Assembly (NCBI RefSeq): GCF_002266855.1
Contig: NZ_NGJN01000002.1
Coordinates: 248,001 to 312,000 of the forward strand
Direction: 5' to 3'
From: Winogradskyella aurantia
Lineage (GTDB): Bacteria > Bacteroidota > Bacteroidia > Flavobacteriales > Flavobacteriaceae
Length of the DNA stretch: 64,000 nucleotides
The first letter of the stretch is position 1; every line of letters begins with the position of its first letter. The position numbers and the translations under genes were made by a program. Below are positions 18,469 through 27,187 of the stretch, one piece after another. The notes beneath the pieces were generated by a model. It was given only the letters and a program-made list of their open reading frames with translations, had not been told where the DNA came from and searched no databases.

Positions 18469-18768
18469 TTATTTAAGATAAAGTTTAATAAGATAGCTAG
18501 CAATAATGATTATTACGTTGGTTACAGCCAAAATAGTAATTATTTTAAAACCGTTCTTCAAATTCTTAAAGCTGTTTATTAGAATGAATGCCACAAGTGC
18601 TATTAGCGTGTAGATAGCAGGATACATTAAAAAGGCCTCAGCAAATTCACCTTTTAGTACCAATAGCACTGAACGCTGTAGTCCACAGCCCATGCATTCA
18701 AACCCAAACAGTTTTTTGTTTAGGCACGGAATCATGTAGTCTTCAAGACTTTTTAGAATGCTAGACAT
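18469..18768 (-). CDS. DUF2752 domain membrane protein
   Basis: A 99-residue protein with the DUF2752 signature: an N-terminal CLNKKLFGFECMGCGLQRS motif with C-x-G-C-G-x-x-R, followed by two membrane helices (AFLMYPAIYTLIALVAFILI, IITILAVTNVIIIIASYLI). Function is unknown. The start could be the ATG at 18768 or an internal Met before IPCL. It lies 8 bases upstream of the CCC-motif gene, evidently the same operon. Confidence 0.85.
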   Translation of the reverse strand: MSSILKSLEDYMIPCLNKKLFGFECMGCGLQRSVLLVLKGEFAEAFLMYPAIYTLIALVAFILINSFKNLKNGFKIITILAVTNVIIIIASYLIKLYLK

Positions 18769-18830
18769 AAAGCTAAAATAATAATTTGCTAATAATGATG
18801 GGCTAGAATACCTATAATTATTCTATACCG

Positions 18831-18838
18831 TACTTTTG
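18831..18838 (+). promoter_or_regulatory. -7 promoter element
   Basis: TACTTTTG fits TAnnTTTG, 23 bases upstream of the ATG at 18862. No clear -33 box. Confidence 0.5.
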
Positions 18839-18861
18839 TATTAACAAAAAAGACAATTCTA

Positions 18862-19089
18862 ATGACGTTTTCTAGAACAATCAATTTTATTTTTATCGTA
18901 ATTGGCGGTGCCATAGCTATTTATGCCCAAGCTGAAGAACGGCAAAACACTTATTTATTAATAGGAGGTATAGTACTTTTAATGCTTGGTATATATAGGA
19001 TGTCTAGAAATATACCGAGTAAATACGATAAGGAAGAGGAAACGTCTTTCATTAAATCTGAGGATAGCGATGAAGATACAAATAGGTGA
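18862..19089 (+). CDS. Small two-helix membrane protein upstream of Smr gene
   Basis: 75 residues with two hydrophobic helices (about 6-22 and 31-46), then a basic stretch (RMSRNIPSKYDK) and an acidic tail. I do not recognise a named family. It has its own -7 element and its last 20 bases overlap the start of the Smr-domain gene in another frame, so translation of the two is coupled. Confidence 0.75.
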   Translation: MTFSRTINFIFIVIGGAIAIYAQAEERQNTYLLIGGIVLLMLGIYRMSRNIPSKYDKEEETSFIKSEDSDEDTNR

Positions 19090-19627
19090 TACAGTCGAGG
19101 CCATTGATGATGCCATATCAGGTACAGTGACCAAAATCGATGGGAAAAATGTCTTTATTGAAGATGAGGACGGTTTTGAATTTCAGTTTGAAGCTACCGA
19201 ATTGATGTTAAAGCAATCTAAAGCAGATATTGAGACGGCCATCTATAATACTGATTTAGAATCCGTAAAACGGGAAAAAGAAGATAAAAAACGAAGGTCA
19301 ATTCCCAAGGTAAACCCCAAAGAACGCCAGGCGCCAAAATTCGTGGTGGATTTACATATTCATCATTTGACCGATTCTACAAGAGGAATGACAAATTTTG
19401 ATATGTTGAACCTACAGCTCGACACCGCTAGGGGGCAATTAGAGTTTGCGATAAGACAGCGTATTCCGAAAGTTGTGTTTATACATGGTGTGGGCGAGGG
19501 GGTACTTCGACAGGAGCTAGAGACACTTTTTGGCCGTTACAATAATGTAGAGCACTACGATGCTGACTATAAGACCTATGGCTTAGGTGCTACCGAGGTA
19601 AGGATTTTTCAGAATGTAGAAGCTTAG
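19070..19627 (+). CDS. Smr-domain protein (MutS2-like C-terminal nuclease domain)
   Basis: A 185-residue protein. The N-terminal ~60 residues form a small beta domain (MKIQIGDTVEAIDDAISGTVTKIDGKN, KOW/DUF2027-like), then a charged linker, then an Smr domain with DLHIH and the VVFIHGVGEGVLRQEL loop. Smr domains are nicking nucleases or RNA-binding modules; the rest of MutS2 is absent. The ATG at 19070 is chosen because it matches the domain boundary. The gene converges on the lipoprotein gene at 19624 with a 4-base overlap of the stops. Confidence 0.85.
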   Translation: MKIQIGDTVEAIDDAISGTVTKIDGKNVFIEDEDGFEFQFEATELMLKQSKADIETAIYNTDLESVKREKEDKKRRSIPKVNPKERQAPKFVVDLHIHHLTDSTRGMTNFDMLNLQLDTARGQLEFAIRQRIPKVVFIHGVGEGVLRQELETLFGRYNNVEHYDADYKTYGLGATEVRIFQNVEA

Positions 19628-20583
19628 TCGATTTCCTGATCTATATCGAAGTCATATCTAAAGGTTCCAAAATCTAAAACATCCTGTCTAAGAACATCTA
19701 AGTCTATTTCTGTAATGGTAAAGCGCATGTCAACTGACCTTGTATAAAAATAGTCATCCCTCAATCCAAAATCCGGAAAGCTATCCATAGCCTCAAAGTA
19801 CAAATAGCGGAAGACGTTTTCACCATTTTCATCTATAACACGATTCATTAAGTCTCGAGGGTCTCTTTGGTCAGTCATGTCTTCTAGACGTGTAGGAACT
19901 GAGTCACCATCGTCATCTGGATCTAAATGGTTAGGAATATTTTCTTGACCTAACTGATTTTCTAAGGCCTCATCGGTATTTATAAAGTTAACCGCCGGGT
20001 CAAAGTCGCCGTCACTAGTAATTATTTCAAACTCTGTTGGTATATTGTCATTATCATCATCCGCATCCAGGTAATCAGGATAAATATCATCATCTGAATT
20101 TTGGGCATTGGGATAATTACCGTTGGCATCAGGCTCACCACGTCCTTCAAATATTGATGGTATGCCATCATTGTCATCATCCTCGACAGTGACTTCAACA
20201 AAAACCCTACCTGTGGTTGCTTCGTAGTCTTCCAAGATAATTAAATCTCCCGGAGAAATGACCCCGCACATTTCAGCATCAGTAGGGGTGCGGTTATAGG
20301 TTCTAAATAAGAACCTTATATTGCTGCCATTAATGACTAGTTCAGCAGGTTCGCCTTCTGGCGTAGGTTCTCTGAACAATGCTTCATTTTCGGCACTTCT
20401 ATTTATAATTAAGGATAAGGTTTCACTAGGATCATCTTTAACATCGAAGATTAAGTAGGACTCCAGATTATTTTCGCAGCGACTTAAATCACCGTCAAAA
20501 TCCAGTTCAAAAGTAATAATATCACCATCGTCACAGCCAAACAGTCCGAATAGGACGAACACAATTAAAAAACGGCGCATCAT
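19624..20583 (-). CDS. Lipoprotein with thrombospondin type 3-like Asp repeats
   Basis: A 319-residue predicted lipoprotein (LFGLFGC, then a DDGD-rich start). The middle carries three Asp-rich segments of calcium-binding type, such as DDDNDGIPS, DADDDNDNIPT and DPDDDGDSVPT, resembling thrombospondin type 3 repeats. These probably stabilise a surface or periplasmic protein with calcium. Function is unknown. Two adjacent ATGs (20583 and 20580) can start it. Its end overlaps the end of the Smr gene. Confidence 0.8.
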   Translation of the reverse strand: MMRRFLIVFVLFGLFGCDDGDIITFELDFDGDLSRCENNLESYLIFDVKDDPSETLSLIINRSAENEALFREPTPEGEPAELVINGSNIRFLFRTYNRTPTDAEMCGVISPGDLIILEDYEATTGRVFVEVTVEDDDNDGIPSIFEGRGEPDANGNYPNAQNSDDDIYPDYLDADDDNDNIPTEFEIITSDGDFDPAVNFINTDEALENQLGQENIPNHLDPDDDGDSVPTRLEDMTDQRDPRDLMNRVIDENGENVFRYLYFEAMDSFPDFGLRDDYFYTRSVDMRFTITEIDLDVLRQDVLDFGTFRYDFDIDQEID

Positions 20584-20656
20584 AAAGAAGTTTTGAACAA
20601 AAATAACCGATTTGTAAATTAATAACGTGGCATTATCTAAATAATTTTATTTACAA

Positions 20657-20664
20657 TATTTTTG
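20657..20664 (+). promoter_or_regulatory. -7 promoter element very close to cysteine desulfurase ATG
   Basis: TATTTTTG fits TAnnTTTG and ends only 4 bases before the ATG at 20669, so transcription would begin at or next to the start codon (leaderless mRNA). Confidence 0.5.
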
Positions 20665-20668
20665 TAGC

Positions 20669-21814
20669 ATGAATCAAGTTTATTTAGATAATGCTGCAAC
20701 TACGGCGTTGCGACCTGAAGTCATAGAGCGCATGACTGCAGTACTCCGTGATAATTTTGGCAATGCGTCTTCAACGCATAGTTTTGGTCGTTCCTCAAAA
20801 GCTATTTTAGAACAATGCCGTAAGAATATTGCGAGCTATTTTAACGTTTCGGCAGCCGAAATAATTTTTACGTCTGGCGGGACTGAAGCAGATAATTTAG
20901 CCTTACGAAGTGCCGTGAGAGATTTGGGTGTAACTGATATCATTACCTCTAAAATTGAACATCACGCCGTTCTGCATACAGCTGAGCAGCTCGAGAAAGA
21001 ATACGGTGTTAATTTACATTATTTGAAATTAGATCATTGTGGCATGGTTGACCTTGACCATTTGAAGCTGCTATTGGAAGCGTCAGATAAAGCCTTAGTA
21101 AGTTTGATGCATATCAACAATGAAATTGGAAACGTTCTTGATTTATCCAGCGTGGCAGACTTATGCGCAACGAACAAAGCACTATTCCACACGGATATGG
21201 TACAGTCAGTAGGTCATTTTGAAGTGGACCTTTCAAAAATACCGATAGATTTTTTTGCCGCCAGCGCTCATAAGTTTCATGGTCCAAAAGGGGTGGGCTT
21301 TTGTTATATAAGAAAAAGCTCAGGTTTGAAACCTCTTATTTTTGGTGGAGAACAAGAACGCGGTTATAGAGCGGGAACAGAATCTTTGCACAATATTGCG
21401 GGTATGGACGAGGCCCTAAAAATAGCATACAAAAATCTAGAAACTGAAAAAGCCTATATTTCTGAGTTAAAGCACTACTTCATATCCCAATTAAAGGCGC
21501 GCATTCCAAATTCTAGTTTTAATGGCAGTTGTGTTGACCAAACCAATAGCACTTATACCTTGGTCAATGTATGTTTGCCCATTGCACCAGAAAAAGCACC
21601 AATGTTGCAGTTTCAACTCGATTTGAAGGGTATTGCCTGTTCTAAAGGCAGTGCTTGCCAGAGTGGCAGTAGTCAGCAGTCTCATGTATTAACTGCTATT
21701 TTAGATGAAGACGCTTTAAAGAAACCATCCGTACGTTTTTCATTTAGTGTATTTAACACTAGGGAAGAGCTCGATTATGTCCTTGACGTGTTAGAGGACT
21801 TTGTTAAGTCCTGA
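20669..21814 (+). CDS. Cysteine desulfurase (NifS/IscS-type aminotransferase class V)
   Basis: 381 residues. It begins MNQVYLDNAATTALRPEVIE, has SGGTEADN for PLP binding, His99 in the E-H-H-A segment, the PLP lysine K202 in ASAHKFHGPKGVGF and the catalytic Cys330 in SKGSACQSG. It removes sulfur from cysteine as an enzyme persulfide for iron-sulfur clusters or tRNA thiolation. No iscU, iscR or suf gene is adjacent, so its partner is unknown; a tRNA-thiolation role is possible. Confidence 0.93.
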   Translation: MNQVYLDNAATTALRPEVIERMTAVLRDNFGNASSTHSFGRSSKAILEQCRKNIASYFNVSAAEIIFTSGGTEADNLALRSAVRDLGVTDIITSKIEHHAVLHTAEQLEKEYGVNLHYLKLDHCGMVDLDHLKLLLEASDKALVSLMHINNEIGNVLDLSSVADLCATNKALFHTDMVQSVGHFEVDLSKIPIDFFAASAHKFHGPKGVGFCYIRKSSGLKPLIFGGEQERGYRAGTESLHNIAGMDEALKIAYKNLETEKAYISELKHYFISQLKARIPNSSFNGSCVDQTNSTYTLVNVCLPIAPEKAPMLQFQLDLKGIACSKGSACQSGSSQQSHVLTAILDEDALKKPSVRFSFSVFNTREELDYVLDVLEDFVKS

Positions 21815-22000
21815 CGAAGATGTGTTTTGTCTCAGTGATACCCGATTTCTACATTAAGTGTATAGGATTTTAATTCCACTCCAATTAAGCCGTCCTGAAG
21901 TTATTTTTTAAGAATTGCTGAAGGGATTGATTTAATAGAGATGGAATTGGAGTTAACTTCAAGCACTTAAGGTAAACAATTAGTTTTATTATATGTAGAA

Positions 22001-24466
22001 CTAAAGTCTTGCAGATAACCTCACATTAAAAACCCTAGGGGTTAAAAAATTGGGTATGGCAAATTGACGTTTGCTGTATACGTCCCTTACCCAAGTATTG
22101 GTAATTGAGTTTTGGTTATTGAACATGTTATAGATTTCGAAACCTATTGAGAGTTGTTTAAAGGGCTGCTTCCATTTGGCATTATAGCTTTTTTCTGGAG
22201 TCACGAGCACGTAAGAAATTCCTAAATCTGCGCGCCTGTAATCTCGCAACCGAATTTGAAAATCATAAGGATCGGCATAGCTTGGGGAACCGCCAGGAAC
22301 ACCTGTGTTATAGACTAAATTGAGGTACATTTTTAAATCTGGCATGTTAGGCACATAATCTTGAAACAGTATACCAAACTTTAAGCGCTGATCCGTAGGT
22401 CTTGAAATGAAACCTCGATTATCTATGTTTTCTTCAGTTTTTAAATACCCAAAGCTAAACCAAGATTCAGTTCCTGGTACAAATTCACCATTGATGCGCA
22501 TATCCAAGCCATAAGCATAGGCCGTTGCATTATTTCTGGCGCGATATCTAATCCTTACATTTTCTAAAGTGTAAGGATTAACATCCGTTAGACCTTTATA
22601 ATACGCTTCCGTAACCAGTTTAAAAGGTCTGTCCCAAATATTAAAGCTGTACTCGTTGCCCAAAACGATGTGAAAGGATTTTTGTGCTTTCACGTTGGGT
22701 TGAACTATTCCGGAAGAGTCTCTGAGTTCCCTGTAAAATGGTGGCTGGTAGTACATACCTCCAGCTACCCGAAACAACATGTCCTTTTCCCAGTTGGGCT
22801 TTATTGAGAATTGTGCCCTTGGACTAAAAACCGTTTGGGTGGTACTCTCTATGCCCTCTCCACTGACTGTCCAATTATGGGCACGGACACCAATATTATA
22901 AAACACGTCATTATTACCCCACGTGGTGCGCTTACTGTATTGTCCAAAGGCTTGTAAACGGTCAATTTTCACCTTATTTAACGCCCTTATATTCTCAAAG
23001 GCCGTTAATGGTCCAGAAAAGGGTTCATAAGGCTGTGGGTTGGGTTGACTTAAACTTGGCGGCCTTATTGAAAAGCCTGCAGAGTCAATGACTTCCCATT
23101 CTACAACGCGGTCCCTGATGTCTTCATGGGTATATTTCACGGACCACTCAAGGTTACTTTCGTTATCTATATCATAATCGCCTCTATGCTCAATATTTAC
23201 AATAAAGGCATCCAAGTCGTTACGGGCGTGGGTAAGTTGGGAGCCAATACCCTCACTGAACTCAACATCTCCCAAGTTCTCGTCTCCTATGTTAGTGTTG
23301 ACTTCTCCAAGGCGATATTGTGCGAGTATGTCAAAGTATTCCTGCTCCAAGGTATGGTAGGCAGAACCAATAAGTTTTAAGGTTAATTTTTCATTGGCAA
23401 AATAATTGGCCTTAAATGCACCAAAATACGTCTGGTATTCATCTTGTTCACGACCATCGTAAACAACCAACAAGGCTACCGGATCTTGTAATGTGCCAAA
23501 ATTGGTTTGTCGGTTTTCTGGTTCGAAATTGTACTGGTTTAAGGAGATATTCCCTAAGAAATTTAAATGAAATTTATCGCTAAAGCGATAGGTAAGGTAG
23601 GTTTGCACATCTGCAAATACAGGCTCTACATTGCCTTGGGTTTCAAGATTGTTTAAAATTAAACTATTGTCTCTATACCTGACGCTGGCCAAGCCAGAAA
23701 ATTTACCGTCCTTGGAGATACCTTCACCCGTGATACTCCCACCCAAAAGACTGAGGTCGGTTCTAATACCAAAAGCTACCGGTGTTCTGTAGGTAATATC
23801 AAGTACGGAAGATAATTTATCGCCGTATTTTGCTTGGAAGCCTCCGGCCGAGAAATCAACGTTCTGAACCATATCCGTATTAACAAAACTTAGACCTTCT
23901 TGATTTCCTGAACGAATTAAAAATGGTCTGTAAACTTCAATTTCATTAACATAGACCAAATTCTCGTCAAAATTACCGCCACGTACAGAATACTGGGTAC
24001 TTAATTCATTTGAAATATTCACACCCGGTAAGGTCTTTAAAATATTTTCAACACCAGGTTGTGCCCCTTTGATGGTACGAATCATTTCAGGTGAAATCGA
24101 AGTAACCCCATCAACCGATTGTCTTGTATTCGTGTTTATAACTACAGTAGCAATTTGCTCTACATTAGTTTTTAAAACGGGGTTGAATTCTAATTCTTGA
24201 CCATTTTTTAGATTGAACTTTACTTGAAGCTTTTTATAGCTTACATGCGAGAATACAATAGTCACTTCAATATCAGATGCGATTCTAAGCTCGTAAAAGC
24301 CATTTTCATTTGAGGCAGTCCCTTCACCTGTATTTGCCTTGATATTCACAGCATTTATAGGATTGCTGGCCTCGTCTAAAATAACACCTCTAATCACCGC
24401 AGATTGTGCCACTGAAAGAAAAGAAAACAACGATGTTAGCAGTACGAGAAGGTAATTGCGTTTCAA
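22001..24466 (-). CDS. TonB-dependent outer-membrane receptor
   Basis: An 821-residue receptor with a signal peptide (1-20, ending SVAQS), an N-terminal carboxypeptidase-regulatory-like domain (VIRGVILDEASNPINAVNI...SYKKLQV), a plug domain (about 110-225, with GVENILKTLPGVNISNELS, YSVRGGNFDENLVYVNEI and GGFQAKYGDKLSSVL) and a 22-strand barrel ending in VRLSARL with the aromatic-free terminal beta strand typical of the group. The substrate cannot be told; no SusD partner follows. The start is 11 bases after the M23 peptidase gene, so they form an operon. Confidence 0.93.
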   Translation of the reverse strand: MKRNYLLVLLTSLFSFLSVAQSAVIRGVILDEASNPINAVNIKANTGEGTASNENGFYELRIASDIEVTIVFSHVSYKKLQVKFNLKNGQELEFNPVLKTNVEQIATVVINTNTRQSVDGVTSISPEMIRTIKGAQPGVENILKTLPGVNISNELSTQYSVRGGNFDENLVYVNEIEVYRPFLIRSGNQEGLSFVNTDMVQNVDFSAGGFQAKYGDKLSSVLDITYRTPVAFGIRTDLSLLGGSITGEGISKDGKFSGLASVRYRDNSLILNNLETQGNVEPVFADVQTYLTYRFSDKFHLNFLGNISLNQYNFEPENRQTNFGTLQDPVALLVVYDGREQDEYQTYFGAFKANYFANEKLTLKLIGSAYHTLEQEYFDILAQYRLGEVNTNIGDENLGDVEFSEGIGSQLTHARNDLDAFIVNIEHRGDYDIDNESNLEWSVKYTHEDIRDRVVEWEVIDSAGFSIRPPSLSQPNPQPYEPFSGPLTAFENIRALNKVKIDRLQAFGQYSKRTTWGNNDVFYNIGVRAHNWTVSGEGIESTTQTVFSPRAQFSIKPNWEKDMLFRVAGGMYYQPPFYRELRDSSGIVQPNVKAQKSFHIVLGNEYSFNIWDRPFKLVTEAYYKGLTDVNPYTLENVRIRYRARNNATAYAYGLDMRINGEFVPGTESWFSFGYLKTEENIDNRGFISRPTDQRLKFGILFQDYVPNMPDLKMYLNLVYNTGVPGGSPSYADPYDFQIRLRDYRRADLGISYVLVTPEKSYNAKWKQPFKQLSIGFEIYNMFNNQNSITNTWVRDVYSKRQFAIPNFLTPRVFNVRLSARL

Positions 24467-24477
24467 ATACTTTGGTT

Positions 24478-26166
24478 TTATTTTCTAAAAAATGTTGCTT
24501 CAAATGTAGAACTATTTCCTACATTATCCGTAACAATTATCTTTAATTCATTTTTGGTGCTTTTAACAATATTATCATTAAAGTCGTGCACCAAGGTTTT
24601 TGTTTTGTAGTCGTATTCCATTAAAATCCATTGGCCATTTACAGTTGCTCTGTATTTGCTAATTCCCGAAAGGTCATCGTCAATTTTAACTTTAAGGTAT
24701 CGATATTTACTAAGCCATTTCTTGTCAGTAAAATTTATGGGAGTTATGGTTGGGGGTTCAGTATCTGTAGCTAGAGCATAGGTCCCTAGGACATTACTTC
24801 CAGCGCTAAGGATATTTCCTTTCCTCTTGGTATACACGTAATAGGGTTTTTTATAGTTGCCGTAAAGTCTGGCAATAAACAATTTATCCTGATCTTCAGC
24901 TTTATAGTTGCTTATGTCGTAATTTATATAAAAGTTCTTTTGTAGGGGTATGGTATCCTCGCCAAGGAATAGGGTGTCGGAATTTACCCTAAAGTCTATA
25001 AAGGTGTCCTCATAGACCGTATTTTTATTAAAACTGACAGAAATATCCTTATCAGAAAGGGTGGTGTTTTCGTTTGAATAAACCAGTGCTCTGTTGCCAG
25101 TCTCTGAAGAGCGTTTATCTTGAACTGTTTGATAGCTTCCCGTTATGGGAATGTTAACCCAGGATTCGTTGTTTTCAAAATCTCGAATACGTATTCTGTA
25201 AACCGAGGAGGTACTGTCCTCAATTTTAACATAGCCCTTATCATAATCGTCTTTATAGAGACTTAAGGGGTTGTTGGACTCAACGAACAATTTTTGAATC
25301 CTCGATCTTTTGGTTTTGAAATATTCGTAATCAATAAGCCGCTTAATGTGTTTAGATTCATCAAAGCTGAAGCGCTTAAAATCTATCTCCAAGCTTTTAA
25401 TACCGTTAAAGAATGTTTGAATATTACTCACGCCGTTTTTATTAGGTGCATAATCTTGCCTGTCATAGCTCACTATTCCAAAGCCAATACGACCATAGGC
25501 AGTGATATTTTCAACACTATAGCTTCCATCTGCTTTAGGAATTAAGCGCAAGGGGACACGCTCATTTTTTCCATTGATTACGGCCTTGTCGTCTTTAGGA
25601 TAAGCATAAACACCAAGGACAAGAGGGGCTTTTGAATCTTTTGCCGTTATGCCGAAAAGCATTGGGTTTAATGGGCGTTCTGCATTATCCCTAACCTCAA
25701 AATGAAGATGTGGACCACCAGAGCCTCCTGTATTTCCCGAATATGCCACAATTTCGCTTTTTTCAATGGGCAACTCATCGGGAGTAGGGAAAACTTCAAC
25801 CTCAAAACTCTCTTTGTCGTATTGACAATTCTTAATATAGCGCTCTAACCGTTCGGACAGTTTTTGAAGATGTCCATAAACCGTGGTATAACCATTTGGA
25901 TGGGTAATGTATAGTGCTTTTCCATAACCGAAATGGGAAATTTTAATCCGACTCACATAGCCTTCTCCCGCAGCATAAACCCTAAGCCCCTCCTGTTGTT
26001 TCGTTTTTATATCGAGACCCGAATGAAAATGCGAAGAACGCAATTCCCCGAAGGTACCAGAAAGCACAATAGGAATATCCAGTGGACTTCTAAAATAATC
26101 CTGGGGGTATTCAGTTTGGGCATATACGGATACCGATATTAAAAAAAGCAGAAGAAACTTTGTCAT
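24478..26166 (-). CDS. M23 family metallopeptidase
   Basis: A 562-residue exported protein (signal peptide 1-16, cut near VYAQ). The N-terminal lysostaphin/LytM-type domain has the zinc motif SSHFHSGLDIK (about residue 44) and GGPHLHFEVRDN (about 154), so all expected metal and catalytic histidines are visible. A long C-terminal region of beta-sandwich character follows. It probably cleaves peptidoglycan cross-links or activates another envelope enzyme. It precedes the TonB receptor gene in the same operon. Confidence 0.92.
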   Translation of the reverse strand: MTKFLLLFLISVSVYAQTEYPQDYFRSPLDIPIVLSGTFGELRSSHFHSGLDIKTKQQEGLRVYAAGEGYVSRIKISHFGYGKALYITHPNGYTTVYGHLQKLSERLERYIKNCQYDKESFEVEVFPTPDELPIEKSEIVAYSGNTGGSGGPHLHFEVRDNAERPLNPMLFGITAKDSKAPLVLGVYAYPKDDKAVINGKNERVPLRLIPKADGSYSVENITAYGRIGFGIVSYDRQDYAPNKNGVSNIQTFFNGIKSLEIDFKRFSFDESKHIKRLIDYEYFKTKRSRIQKLFVESNNPLSLYKDDYDKGYVKIEDSTSSVYRIRIRDFENNESWVNIPITGSYQTVQDKRSSETGNRALVYSNENTTLSDKDISVSFNKNTVYEDTFIDFRVNSDTLFLGEDTIPLQKNFYINYDISNYKAEDQDKLFIARLYGNYKKPYYVYTKRKGNILSAGSNVLGTYALATDTEPPTITPINFTDKKWLSKYRYLKVKIDDDLSGISKYRATVNGQWILMEYDYKTKTLVHDFNDNIVKSTKNELKIIVTDNVGNSSTFEATFFRK

Positions 26167-26210
26167 ACGATAGACTGTTAGGGCTAAAATATTAATTTGA
26201 AAATCATTTA

Positions 26211-26218
26211 CAAATGTA
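26211..26218 (-). promoter_or_regulatory. -7 promoter element for M23-TonB receptor operon
   Basis: Minus-strand TACATTTG fits TAnnTTTG, 44 bases upstream of the M23 start at 26166. Confidence 0.5.
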
Positions 26219-26288
26219 GGATAGGGAATATTTTTCTAACGTCTAAGTTTTAACCTTGTTGTTTACATAAAAAATAATTGTAAAAGAA

Positions 26289-26319
26289 TTGTTATTTATC
26301 AATAGGTATGTTAACTTTG
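26289..26319 (+). promoter_or_regulatory. Promoter (TTG-N20-TAACTTTG)
   Basis: TTG at 26289-26291, a 20-base spacer and TAACTTTG at 26312-26319 reproduce the flavobacterial -33/-7 promoter. It lies 24 bases upstream of the coiled-coil gene that leads the zapA operon. Confidence 0.75.
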
Positions 26320-26343
26320 TTTCAATGGTATTGAATTGCTTTA

Positions 26344-26634
26344 ATGAGTAAAATCGAAGAAATTGTTGACGCTATTGAGAACAAAATCAGTAAAGTTCTT
26401 CATAAACAGGAGGTTTTAAAGCAAACTAATGACAAGCTTTCGGAACAACTTGAAAAGCATCAGCAAAAGATACTCGAGCAGCAAGATGAATTAGCATCCT
26501 GGGCTGAAAAATACGAGACACTCAAAATTGCAAACTCAATGCTTGGTAGTGACGAAAATAAACGGGAAACTAAGCTTAAAATAAATGCACTTATTAGAGA
26601 TATTGACCATTGTATAAGTCAGTTATCGGAATAA
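26344..26634 (+). CDS. Coiled-coil protein upstream of zapA
   Basis: A 96-residue, strongly charged, almost wholly helical protein with heptad patterning (VLHKQEVLKQTNDKLSEQLEKHQQKILEQQ). No named family is certain. Position (20 bases before zapA, own promoter) and shape suggest a small division-associated coiled coil, in the manner of ZapB, but this is inference from context only. Confidence 0.8.
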   Translation: MSKIEEIVDAIENKISKVLHKQEVLKQTNDKLSEQLEKHQQKILEQQDELASWAEKYETLKIANSMLGSDENKRETKLKINALIRDIDHCISQLSE

Positions 26635-26654
26635 TAAGTCAGATTTAAAATGAG

Positions 26655-26942
26655 ATGTCAGACCAATTAAAAATTAAACTTTCAATTGCTAATAGGGTTT
26701 ATCCATTGACGATTAACCCCAAACAAGAAGAAGGTTTGAGAAAGGCTGCTAAGAAAATAGAAGCTATGATTGGTCAATTTGAGCAGAACTATTCTGTAAG
26801 GGACAAGCAAGATGTACTTGCTATGTGTGCACTTCAGTTTGCTGCTCAAGTAGAGCAAAAATCAATAGATAAGGAGTATGTGAATGAGGAAGTTCAAGAA
26901 AAATTAGTATTGTTGAACGACCTTTTATCCAACCATATCTAA
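26655..26942 (+). CDS. zapA: Cell division protein ZapA
   Basis: A 95-residue ZapA: SDQLKIKLSIANRVYPLTINPKQEEGLRKAAKKIEAMI forms the N-terminal globular domain and the remainder is a coiled coil that dimerises. ZapA binds FtsZ and bundles protofilaments. Length and pattern are normal for Bacteroidota. It is followed by the probable 6S RNA and rny, an order that resembles the zapA-ssrS arrangement known from proteobacteria. Confidence 0.93.
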   Translation: MSDQLKIKLSIANRVYPLTINPKQEEGLRKAAKKIEAMIGQFEQNYSVRDKQDVLAMCALQFAAQVEQKSIDKEYVNEEVQEKLVLLNDLLSNHI

Positions 26943-26975
26943 CTCGTACGTTCTTTAAAATACAAAAAGGTTACT

Positions 26976-27165
26976 GCCTACATTAGTTATATTTTTTGAT
27001 AAACTCAACGTTAATTCTTTAAAAAGGGTGAGTTTAAATTGTAAAATCGTGCTGTTAGTGCCGAACTTGTTTCGGTATCTTGGACAGATTTTTGATCAGT
27101 TTGTTAGCCCTAAACTTGTTTTTAAGGAGTTTATACAGAATTCAGAACTGATGTAGGCTTTTTTT
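26976..27165 (+). ncRNA. ssrS: Probable 6S RNA
   Basis: The 245-base gap between zapA and rny folds into one long interrupted rod. An 11-bp closing stem (26976-26986 with 27148-27158, one U-G) is followed by stems 26999-27006/27127-27134 and 27019-27025/27119-27125, a wide open region, then CTGT/ACAG (27052-27055/27084-27087) and an apical CCGAA/TTCGG hairpin (27061-27065/27071-27075). A T-run follows the closing stem. Length (183 nt), rod with central bubble and location after zapA all fit 6S RNA, the RNA polymerase-binding promoter mimic. No strong separate promoter is seen, so it may be processed from the zapA transcript. Confidence 0.72.
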
Positions 27166-27187
27166 ATATATAAACTAAATAAACAAA

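Noticed and set aside
21878-21953. Inverted repeat ACTCCAATT / AATTGGAGT between cysteine desulfurase and TonB receptor genes
   Set aside because: Arms are 9 bases with a 58-base loop and no T-run; too weak for a terminator or element end.
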